Shown in pieces: positions 34,413 through 43,470 of a DNA stretch of 64,000 bases. How positions within the stretch are numbered: the first letter of the stretch is position 1; every line of letters begins with the position of its first letter. The translations under genes and the position numbers were made by a program. Source of the stretch: Lolium rigidum (Eukaryota > Streptophyta > Magnoliopsida > Poales > Poaceae); the NCBI RefSeq assembly GCF_022539505.1, contig NC_061511.1, forward strand, positions 37,933,144 through 37,997,143, read 5' to 3'. The notes below the pieces were generated by a model. The model was not told the DNA's origin. It did not search any database and worked only from the letters and a program-made list of their open reading frames with translations.

Positions 34413-34798
34413 TGAACTACATGGCCCTCGTTGACCTTCTAGCCGAAGATTTCATGAACCCTAGGGTGCAGAACAACGGGAGGTTGCAGGTCATGGTGAA
34501 CATCTCATTGCTGGCTGGGATCGCTCTCATGTCCATGCTTGCTATATGGGCATGAGATCGAAAATCGTCCTCCAAGGAGGACAAAAAACGTTTTTGATGC
34601 ACATGCGGCCATGTTTATTTCTTGTTAGCATGCCGTGTTATAAACGCGACAAGCAAAAAGGAAATCGCAGCAGGCATGATGCTAATAGACATAAATATTT
34701 TCAGAATTTTTGGAGGCCTAGACATCTTGTGATTTTTTTATTTTTTATAGAAAACGATCTCTCGGATGCAACAAATCCTATCCCTATTTGCGTTGTTA

Positions 34799-35644
34799 GG
34801 GCATCTCTAACGGATCCCCAAAAATCGGTTAGAGGAATAAAAATCGGTAAGATAACCACCTAGCCGAAGTACAAAATAGTTAGAGGAGAAAAAAATTAGA
34901 AGTCGGAGGAGTAAAATTGGCCACGGAGGAGTATTTTGTGGAGTCGGGAGCCACTTCCGAGAAAAAATCCCACCTCCGCCCCGCCGCACCCATTCCCGAT
35001 GGCGTCACCGCCGATGACCGCCATACCCCGCCGCCCCCACCCATGTCCTTGCGCCGCCCTCCAGGCCACCTCTCCGTCGCTCACCGCATCTCGCCGTCGC
35101 CGGAACGACGAGGGGATCAAGTTTCTGCCGGCCGCCCCCCCCCCCCCCGCGATTTCTTCCAAATCGGCCACCGTCAGCCTTGATTCATCACAGCTGGAAG
35201 CCGCCGGAGGCTGGGAAGGCGATAGAAGGCCAGGACCACCCTCGACGCCTCCCTCTGCCCCATCCGATGTCGTCGTGTAGATGAAGATGCTCAGGGAGTG
35301 CATCATGGACGACTCATCGTTAGAAGAGGAGGAGGAGGATGACGACGACGACGTCGAGGTGGCTATGGCCATCATTTTGAATGATGATGTTCGGTGGCCG
35401 AGGCTAGGATCACAATTTAGCCGGTTGTATTTGAACTATGCCAAATGTTTGTGTTTCAATAGTTTGATTTCTAGACAATATTTTTTTACTCCTCTAAATA
35501 TAATGATTCGGTTAATAACTGCCAAACTTTAGAGAAGTACTTGTACTCCTCTAAGTTTTTTTTTTTTTGCGAAACTCTACTCCTCTTAAGTTTTAGGAGT
35601 TGGTTTACTCCTCTAAAAGTTTTGGGAATCGGTTAGAGATGCCC
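34799..35644. mobile_element. Short PIF/Harbinger-type deletion derivative
   Basis: Inverted ends GGGCATCTCTAACGGATCCCC and complement GGGCATCTCTAACCGATTCCC, flanked by TTA at 34,796-34,798 and 35,645-35,647. 846 bp. The plus strand has an ATG frame (34,999-35,280, MASPPMTAIPRR) and then MKMLRECIMDDSSLEEEEEDDDD from 35,281. The latter looks like the acidic N-terminus that starts some Harbinger transposases, but no DDE domain follows. Frames on both strands overlap, so no gene is called with confidence. Confidence 0.75.
35281..35532 (+). pseudogene. Possible truncated Harbinger transposase N-terminus
   Basis: 83 codons: an acidic start (IMDDSSLEEEEEDDDDDVEVAMA), then sequence that turns AT-rich and non-coding-like. 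The similarity to transposase starts is from memory of the family and weak. Confidence 0.25.
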
Positions 35645-35647
35645 TTA

Positions 35648-36108
35648 GTGCGGAGGCTTGGTAATGAAATCTTGCATCTGCGAAAGATCGTAGACACGCA
35701 CCTTTTTTTTTGAGATATAGTGTATGTGAATCGTGCGTCTACTTCGTTTGTACTCTTGGAAGAGAAAAGAAGGCTGTGTTGTCTCGCTCATGCAGTCATG
35801 CATATCTAAAAGTTGGAGCGCTTTCCTTGTCCAGCTCCTGACAAGTGACAGCGCAACTGTTATTAGCCTTTTTCAAGTTAGGTAAGGTCTTGTGGAATCT
35901 TAACCTGAACTCCGCTAAATCATCGGGAGTCAGGTCCAAGTTGACTGTTAACATATGACAAATTATATTCATAACCACGGGGCTTCTCTAGACGAGGAAG
36001 AAGACATTGCATTGTATACTTCAGCGGTGTCGACATTCTAACAACATGCATGGCAACATTTCCAACCGTGCCAGCACGACCAAGTTTGGTTGCCGCATTC
36101 TGTATCTC
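35648..36108. other. Unassigned interval between two Harbinger-type elements
   Basis: About 460 bp. A minus-strand frame of 60 codons (35,796-35,978, MVMNIICHMLTVNLDL) has gene-like composition but no recognised family. Nothing else is seen. Confidence 0.3.
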
Positions 36109-36111
36109 TTA

Positions 36112-37480
36112 GGGCATCTCCAACGGGGCGACCCATCCCGCGCCCGCGCGTCCGGATGGGTCGATCCGGACAAAATCCCGGCCCAACGCGGCGACGCACC
36201 GCAAAAGCGGACGGCCACGGCGTCCGGAACGACGCAAACCCGGCCCAAATATTGGCTAGGTTTGCGTGGCCGCGGATGGCACGCGCCGTCCGCTCGCGTC
36301 CGGCGTCCGTCGCCTCGTCTCCTTTGGGCCCACCTGGCGGTGACCCGGGAGGGTATTAAATGGGGACTGGAGGGGATCTGGAACTCCACTCCAGTCCCCA
36401 CTCCACTCCCGCAGAAACCGCCGCCATGGCCCCGAAGCGCGGTTTCGCTCCCGGGCCCACGACGACGAGGCGAGCGGCAGCCGCCGGCCTCCGCCGGCGG
36501 CTGCGGCCATCGGCGAGCAAACCGAGGCGGCCTCCACATCGGAGAGGCCGCCCGCGGCGGCGCGGCATTGCCGCAACCGCCGCCGCTGCTGCTCGAGCCG
36601 AAGCCCGAGTCCTCGGAGGAGGACCCGGACATCCGCGCCGCCAAGCTCATCTCGGCGGCGGAGGAGGAGGCCAACTGGCCGGACCTTCGAGATGCCATCC
36701 GTACCTCCGAGCTGGAGGAAGCGGCGCGGCTGGCGGAGGAGGAAGCGGAGCTCTGGGCGCTCTACGCCCAGGCCCGTCAGGCGCGACGGGACGAGGAGGA
36801 AGCGGCGCGGCGGGAGGAGGCCAGGCGCCGCGCCGACGAGGAGCGCCGCGAGGAGCAGCGGCGGCAGGAGGCCAGGCGTCGCGCGGAGGAGCGGCGCCGC
36901 CGAGAGGCCGGGCGCCGCGCCCGGCGGAGAGGCGGCAGCGCCTCGGGGAGGAGGCGGCTGCTATCCGCGCCGCCGCTACCTCGGGTCGCTGCGGACCCCC
37001 ACTCGGCCTGGGAGGAGGCCCTGTGGTCTCCGTGGCCGGAGTCCCCGGCGCGGTCGAGCCACAACAGTGCCTCGCCGCCCGGGGACGTCGTCGACGACGA
37101 CGACGACGCCGACTTTGCCCACAGGGGCTAGGCGGCGCACCGGCGGCCACCGCGCCGCCGACCAAACCCTACTAGAGGGTTTTTAGTTTAAATTTAAAAG
37201 CCATATAGGGCTTCTTTTGTCGATTATTTGCCCAAAATAGGGCTATGTATAAATTTTGCCCAAAATAGGGCATATGTTTATGAAATATCGTTTAAAATTT
37301 CCATGTTTCGTTTCTTTTCGTATTTGTCCGATTATGCGGTGCGTCCGCGCGTTGGGCGCAGCGCGCGACCCAAACGGACACGCGGACGCGGGCCGCTGTC
37401 CGCGCGTCCGCTCGGCCACGCAAACGGCCCAAAACGGACGCGCTGGGCCATCCGTTTGGGTCGCCCGGTTGGAGATGCCC
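36112..37480 (+). mobile_element. PIF/Harbinger-type element with a cargo gene on the plus strand
   Basis: Inverted ends GGGCATCTCCAACGGGGCGACCC and complement GGGCATCTCCAACCGGGCGACCC, flanked by TTA at 36,109-36,111 and 37,481-37,483. 1,369 bp. A TATTAAAT box at about 36,353 precedes an ATG at 36,426. No transposase. Confidence 0.85.
36426..37131 (+). pseudogene. Acidic/coiled-coil cargo gene with conflicting frames
   Basis: The ATG at 36,426 (MAPKRGFAPGPTTTRR) opens one frame. The protein-like part lies in another frame: LLLEPKPESSEEDPDIRAAK, EEEANWPDLRDAIRTSELEE, then a very long Glu/Arg-rich coiled coil and an acidic end (GDVVDDDDDADFAHRG, stop at 37,131). The pattern parallels the intact protein at 25,350-25,844. 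A frameshift between about 36,480 and 36,590, or an unseen splice, is needed to join start and body. Function unknown. Confidence 0.45.
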
Positions 37481-37483
37481 TTA

Positions 37484-38973
37484 GCTACTTAATTAAGTGA
37501 AGACATTGTACCGTTTCAAAAAAAATGTATGCTGACACTAACTAGTGCACGTTGTATAGTCTTTATTGGACAATTTGATAGAAATCATGCATACAAACAC
37601 TTCTATTGAGGAAAAAGGTACGCTAGCTCTGAACCGTCCGATTAGCATAAAATGGATCTAATGTTGAACTGAACAATATCTAAAAATTTGAGCATGTCAT
37701 CATGAGAAAATACAATAGTACTGGTTAGTAGTCTAAACCAGGCCAGTCATGTATATAGTCCACATCAAGTAAATATACGATCAGAAACACATGAATTATA
37801 CCGATCGTGGACATATGTTCGTGTAGTTCACTAGTACTAAATTCGTAGACAAAAAACTTTTACCCTCTGTACTTTTTCATTCTCCCTATTCTCTGCCAAT
37901 GTGCTGCAGTTCTCCTTAACATTTAGAGAGATTCATCTTCCTACCAAGAGAAGGAATATCCAGAGTAAACTAGCATTGTGGCCTGCATCAAGTCCAATCG
38001 AACCAAACACATTTTTATCAAATTATGATGATAGTCATACAGTCAATCAATGGGTACTTGGACTCATTTTACAGTTGGTCGAACACCTTTGAGAAGAAGG
38101 CTAGGACAGGCGAAAAAAGTCATATCTCCTAAAACAGGAATTCCGTAAGTGTTCTGCCGAAAAACGTTGTCCTATTTTTGTTTATGCTTCCGTGAGAAAA
38201 ATCATGTTTCCATGTGTGAAATTCTGATTTTGGTTCAGTATTTCATTTGCATTTCTGTTTCTACAACAAACTGATGGCAAGATTTTCGCATAGTTTTGAT
38301 CCCTACTTGTTGATAAATAAATCTGAAAATAAAATTGTGGAAATATGAGATGTAAAGACTATGCAGAAGTATGAGATCTAAAGAAAAATTGTGTTTCCAC
38401 CTTTAAATATTATTTGCAATTTTGTGCATTATTTTAATTATAGTTTTATACTATTTCACCTGATATATTTGTTGTGAATTACCTGATATTATATTGTGTT
38501 CGTACAAAAATACTGTAGTAGTATTGCAAATAGACGTGCCATCCGATGAAAAACACGTTCCACTACTATTAGCAATTTAAATACTTTCCTAATTTACATT
38601 ACTTGTTGCAGATTTGGGTCAAATATTTCCTAAAATCAGTCAAAAGTTACTAAATGTGCCACATGTAATGTAGATTGGAGGGGGTAGCTAGCTCCGCTCT
38701 TACCGCCCGCATCAATTTAGCCGAGCAGGCTAGCAAACGTCCAAAGCATTAATGCTTTCGTTCGCATCGAAGGATGCTGGATACAGTGAAGTCATCTGGG
38801 AACCGCCGTTGACGGCCAGCTAGTTGGTTGCCGCACTACGAAGCTCAAATGCTACCAAGTGAACCCCTGCCACTGCCAGCGTCGATCCTTCCAGGTGAGC
38901 AAAGAAACGCATGTTGTGCCAGCCTCTGTCGCACTTCACATAGCTTACAGCTCCGGCAGCCTCCGGGCAGCAG
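37484..38973. other. Intergenic interval and upstream region of the second ZIP gene
   Basis: About 1.5 kb, mostly AT-rich, without a supported gene. 38,700-38,973 turns GC-richer and is probably the promoter/leader of the ZIP gene. No clear TATA box at the expected distance and no RTGTCGACAY zinc-response site were found. Confidence 0.4.
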
Positions 38974-40291
38974 ATGGCCTCGCGCGTGCTCGCCGTGCTC
39001 TGCCTCCTGGCCACCGTCCTGCCGGCGCTCGCCGTCACCGACCGCGACGACGACTGCGCGGCCGACAACGCTGGCCGCGACAAGCCGCAGGCGCTGCGGC
39101 TCAAGATCATCGCCGTCGCCTGCATCCTCGTCGGCAGCGCGATCGGGGCGGGCGTGCCGTCCCTGGGCCGCAGGTTCCCGGCGCTCCGGCCGGACACGGA
39201 CCTCTTCCTCGCCCTCAAGGCCTTCGCCGGCGGCGTCATCCTCGCCACGGGGCTCGTGCACATCCTGCCCGCCGCCTTCGACGCGCTCGGCTCCCCGTGC
39301 CTCGTGCGCGGGCCATGGAAGCGGTTCCCGTTCGCCGGGCTAGTCGCCATGCTCGCCGCGATCGCCACGCTCATCGTCGACACCGTCGCCACGGGGTACT
39401 TCCACAGGACCAACGCCAAGCGGGCAGCCGCCGTCACCGACGAGCCGACGCCAGGGGACCTGGAGACCTCATCAGACGATCACCACGGCCACGCGCACGG
39501 GATGTCCGTGCTCGCCGCCCCGCCTGACGACGACGAGCTCGTGCGCCACCGCGTCATCTCCCAGGTAGGAGTAGGATCTCTCTCGGTCGGTGTTGCCCCG
39601 CTGAAGAAGCAGATCGTTTTTTTTTTCAGAAATGAAAGTTGTATTTTATCGTCGTAATTGGTACGTCTCTCGCTGTGAAGGTGCTGGAGCTGGGTGTGGT
39701 GGTGCACTCGCTGATCATCGGGATGTCGCTGGGCGCCTCCGACTTCCCGAGCACGGTGCGGCCGCTCGTCCCGGCGTTGACGTTCCACCAGCTCTTCGAG
39801 GGCATCGGCCTCGGCGGCTGCATTGTTCAGGTGAGCACACTCTCTCCATGTCAGACACATCAACTGTGTTATCTTTTCTTTCGAGATGCGATCTTATAGT
39901 ATCTGGCCGGAAATACTACTATCGGTCAACGCTGAATCCAGTTCAACGCCGCTTCGAATAAGCTCTTCACTTTTACTTGCGTCAGGCCAAGTTCCGGCTC
40001 AAGTCCGTGGTGGCAATGGCGCTCCTCTTCTCCCTCACCACCCCGGTGGGGATCGGCGTCGGCATCGCGATATCATCCGTCTACGACGAGACCAGCCCGA
40101 CGGCGCTGGTGGTGCAGGGGCTCCTCGAGGCCGCCGCGGCGGGGATACTGGTTTACATGGCGCTCGTCGACATCCTCGCCGAGGACTTCACCAAGCCCAG
40201 GGTGCAGAGCAGAGCACGCCTGCAGCTTGGCCTCAACGTCTCGCTGCTGCTCGGGGCTGGCCTCATGTCGCTGCTCGCCATCTGGGCTTGA
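38974..40291 (+). CDS. ZIP-family zinc/iron transporter, three exons, intact
   Basis: Exons 38,974-39,564, 39,681-39,830 and 39,986-40,291 with GT/AG sites; both introns are phase 0. 1,047 bp, 348 residues, the usual plant ZIP/IRT length. Signal peptide 1-21 ([16 protein letters not shown]); first membrane segments about 43-62, 77-100 and 121-141; His loop about 169-176 (DDHHGHAHG), shorter than in the upstream copy; ZIP signature with HSLIIG and HQLFEG in exon 2; last segments with LVDILAEDF and [15 protein letters not shown]. It would import Zn2+ or Fe2+ across the plasma membrane; the precise metal cannot be read from sequence. It is about 70-75% identical by eye to the disrupted ZIP gene, a tandem paralogue. 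The start is the first ATG with a signal peptide. Confidence 0.92.
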
Positions 40292-41350
40292 ACCGTTCGT
40301 CAGATTGTTTAGGTAGCAAAGCAGGGCTCCATCGGTAGGCAAATCACTAGCCGTTTTTGTTAGGCTGAAATGCAACAGTGTGTACTCTAGAGCGCCACTG
40401 TTGAGGATCACAAAGAGCAAAGAGGGACTATTGCTTTACCATATCCGGTACATGTCAGAGCAGTTTCATAAGAGATGCATACAAGTTAATAGAATTTGAA
40501 GTAGATTAAAATAATATTGATGTGAGTAAACTTGTGGATATGTGTACTTTTGTGCTAAATGCTGTGTGTTGTCACACTCTACCCAATGGAATATTAGTTG
40601 AACCAAAGTGGCACACATGTGGTTCATATGAAATTATTCTATAAAACCTTTTATCGATCTATCCAGGACTTAGTAGTCCGAAAAATCCGCTGCCCATTCG
40701 TAAATCTCGATCCCATATCAGTGTGTTGTGAAGTATAACCGAACTGATACCAAATTACACCATTAATTATAGTACTTGTTTAGGGAGACCAATCAATTAT
40801 AGTACTTTATTTTGAGACTTACCCCAAGTCTTGCATAAAATGCCATGAAGGGCAAAGTTTCAAAAGCATAGCCATGAAACATCTGAAAAAAGGCATTTGC
40901 AGAGCCCAAGTCATAACAAAACCCTATACGAAACTGATTGGGAGAATTCGTAGCTCACATAAACGCCGTCAAAATCCTCCCCATTTGTCGTACTCCTCCA
41001 AATCTGACCAAATAAATAGCTAGAGACTACAATGTCAGTGACTACATTTGAATGTAATCACAAACCACGTAGAGGATAAATATGGATACATAATATTTGG
41101 CTATAGCAAGGACAAGGTCTAGTCTATGAGTTATTTTATTCGAAAACATAGTTTCTCTTGTGGATATAATATCTCTGTATCTTTGTTGAAAAACATATGA
41201 AAAATCAATTTTGTTCTATAACTACTAGGTAGGGGATAACCCATTATCTTTCCCATACATTTCGGGATGACCAAAACGTCATCCCAATTTCCTCCGTACC
41301 ACCAATCGTATCCTTTTTATTCATACCATCCGGTATCCTTTCCAAAGGAG
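40292..41350. other. 3' flank of the second ZIP gene, unassigned
   Basis: About 1 kb of AT-rich sequence with only short frames. It should contain the ZIP 3' untranslated region. No terminal repeats recognised. Confidence 0.4.
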
Positions 41351-41351
41351 T

Positions 41352-41500
41352 ATCGGTATCATAAATATCTTTACATTAAAGGGGAGATTTTGCATCAATG
41401 TGTATAGTATCACAAATATCTTTACATTAAAAAGGAGATTGTGCATCAATGTGTATCACAAAGATCTTTACATTAAAAGAGACATTGTGTATCAATGCTA
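41352..41500. repeat. Minisatellite, about three tandem copies
   Basis: Three copies of a roughly 45-55-bp unit: ATCACAAA(T/G)ATCTTTACATTAAA, then a purine-rich stretch, then TTGTGCATCAATGTGTAT. The copies vary in length. Confidence 0.75.
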
Positions 41501-42089
41501 AGTGTCGAGATTTTAACAATTTGTGCTTAGATTTTAGATTAATGGTGCACTTTATTCCTTTCCTTGGATATGATGTGGTCTCGCACATGCACGGTGCTCA
41601 ACAATCACCCCCTGGTTCTCCGATCGAGCTGATAATGCGAAAGTAGATTATTTTTTTGTATCAGAACACCAACGACACGACGGATCTGGTTGGCCAGCCA
41701 AAGCATATAGATCAGCACTGAAATCATGCAGTTTTCCAATCTACACAAATAAACTAGGGTGAGTAACACATATAGAAAATGATTGATTTTGCAAAATAAA
41801 CCAGGTAAAGATCTCACGTGGGCTAGAAACCATTTAGCAAATCCCTTGGCAAGCCATTTATCAACATTGATCTGACCACCTTATTGATTCAACTCTTCCT
41901 TGCATAGGCTGCAATGCCAACAAAAAAATAGATTATAATTATTTGGATTGGTTGAAATCATTGAACAACAATGCAAGAATAGAGTACAGTAACCTATCTA
42001 TGGGGATGAAGAGAAACATCTCTGCTATGTTTGGTAGAACCTGAGGGCAACTTCGGAGCACATACCAAACCATAATGTCATAGTCAGCA
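41501..42089. other. Unassigned interval before the CACTA remnant
   Basis: About 590 bp; AT-rich. The part near 41,940-42,089 continues a minus-strand frame of the DUF4218-like remnant; the rest shows no recognised feature. Confidence 0.35.
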
Positions 42090-42322
42090 TTAGCTTCCAC
42101 ATATTCAGACCCTCCAATGAAGTTCACACCGTAGTTGAAAACAGACACATCATCAATGTGTGAATCATCCCCCTCTGGATTTTTGCCTGCACGATTGAAT
42201 CTTGTTTCCACATCGTCGAAGTACCTCGAGCAAAATGTCAGGCACTCATCAACAATATATGCTTCAGCAAAAGATCTCTCGAGCATGGCTATGTTCCGCA
42301 CATAACACTTCAATGTAAGCAA
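42090..42322 (-). pseudogene. CACTA (En/Spm) transposase-associated DUF4218-like fragment
   Basis: Minus-strand frame from 42,322: MLTLKCYVRNIAMLERSFAE, then AYIVDECLTFCSRYFDDVETRFNR. The pattern LKRYVRN...EGSIAEGYIADECLTFCSRYF is characteristic of the DUF4218 region that follows TNP2-type transposases. The frame runs on to 41,939 with VNFIGGSEYVEANADYD and DIMVWYVLRSCPQV. This is a remnant; no TNP2 core or CACTA ends were found nearby. Confidence 0.7.
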
Positions 42323-42561
42323 CCTTCTTTCGATTGGGTAGATTCAACATGGTAGTGGCACCGACTTCATGGTTGGTGGCCTTCTAGCTGGTGGTGGGTT
42401 CGGGAACGCAAGGCTGCCGGTGAAACCCGCGCCGACTTCGGTCATCTGCTATGTTACCTAGTCGAAGGCATTATTGTTGTTGCTCTTGTCTTCTCACCCG
42501 GGCTGTTTTAGGGAAAAACCGCAGATTTGGGTTGTTGCTGATATTGATGAGGATGAAACTT

Positions 42562-42905
42562 TATCTACACAGACTTGTTGCATGATATTGCTGAGGATGA
42601 AACTGTGGAGTTTGCACAACATCTGCTTGTCGCCGCAGATAGGTATAACCTCGAGAGGCTCAGGTTGAAGAGACATTGCGCAAGAACATAGCAAAGACAC
42701 AGCAGCGAAGGCATTGGTGTTGGCTGAGCAGCATGGTTGTGCTGGTCTAAAGAAGGCGTGCTTTGAGTTCCTCGCTTCTCTTGATAACCTCAAGGCAGTC
42801 ATGTCAAGTGATGGCTTTGCTAACCTAACGAGTATGTGTCCGTCCATCCTAGAGCTCCTGTCACCAATCTTGCTCACTGACCGCTTCAGCTACTCTAGTT
42901 ACTAA
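42562..42905 (+). pseudogene. MATH-BTB (BPM-type) gene 3' fragment
   Basis: One frame reads IYTDLLHDIAEDETVEFAQH and LLVAADRYNLERLRLKRHCA, then hits a stop. After a shift it continues KALVLAEQHGCAGLKKACFE, FLASLDNLKAVMSSDGFANL and a tail to the stop at 42,905. This is the BTB back half and BACK-like end of MATH-BTB substrate adaptors of CUL3 ubiquitin ligases, a family expanded in grasses. The MATH domain and start are absent. Confidence 0.75.
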
Positions 42906-43470
42906 AGCACAAAGAATAAAACCTCTCAAAATTTCCACAAAATATTATTTTTTCTTAGTCTAAGAAACACAGAAGCATTATCAAGTCAACACAAAGTGCG
43001 GTTGGTCTCGTTCTTTTCGAGGACACATATGGCCTTTTTTTACCTATATGGGATCCTCCAGTCACAATTATCTCTCATTTTGTGTTTAGTTAAAATTAAA
43101 CTTTTCAAGATTTGACCAAATATTTAGAAAAAACATCAATATTTGTAGTGTTTTGAATACAATGAATTTAATATTATGAATGTTGACATTTTGTAGTGTT
43201 TTGAATACAATAAATTTAATATTATGGATGTTGATATTTTTCCTCTATTCTTGATTCAACTTCAAAAAATTTCACTTAGACTAAACCCAGAACAGGAAAT
43301 TCTAGAGGAAGTAAATTGTGATTTGGTAGGGTTACCTCTAGATAATAGCATGCTTATTAGTGCAGGCTTCCTTCGGTTTCATAATTTTGCTATCTCACAT
43401 TAATCATATGTTCGGTTAATTTGGATATCTTGAGTGATGTAACTTAGCTTAGGTTCTCCTCTTGTTTTTT
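42906..43470. other. AT-rich interval with a short tandem repeat
   Basis: No gene. Contains the duplicate at 43,148-43,242 and sequence (TTTTCAAGATTTGACCAAATATTTAGAAAAAA) reminiscent of grass Mariner/Stowaway interiors, but termini were not found. Confidence 0.35.
43148..43242. repeat. Two-copy tandem repeat, about 46 bp
   Basis: TTTGTAGTGTTTTGAATACAAT...GAATGTTGACAT is followed at once by a second copy with three changes. Confidence 0.8.

Larger units (their letters stand above)
26584..34555 (+). pseudogene. ZIP-family zinc/iron transporter gene, intronless, disrupted by a Copia insertion
   Basis: The coding sequence is 26,584-27,534 plus 34,418-34,555: 317 codons, then 45 codons and a stop, in frame across one copy of the TGAAC duplication (362 residues). 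Signal peptide residues 1-24; membrane segments near 43-62, 78-99 and 121-141; His-rich metal loop about 169-182 ([16 protein letters not shown]); the ZIP signature with HSVIIG (220-225) and HQFFEG (247-252); last part LVDLLAEDF and [15 protein letters not shown]. Such proteins move Zn2+ or Fe2+ into the cytosol. As it stands the frame ends three bases into the LTR at ILNC and lacks the final membrane segments, so it is probably not functional unless the insert is removed. It has no intron where its neighbour has two. The reading frame outside the insertion is intact, so the disruption is recent. Confidence 0.85.

Noticed and set aside
36007..36425. Long plus-strand frame upstream of the cargo ATG
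   Set aside because: It starts outside the Harbinger-type element and runs through its TIR and promoter; GC-rich composition keeps it open.
38650..38973. Zinc-deficiency response element upstream of the second ZIP gene
   Set aside because: RTGTCGACAY was looked for and not found, so no regulatory claim is made.
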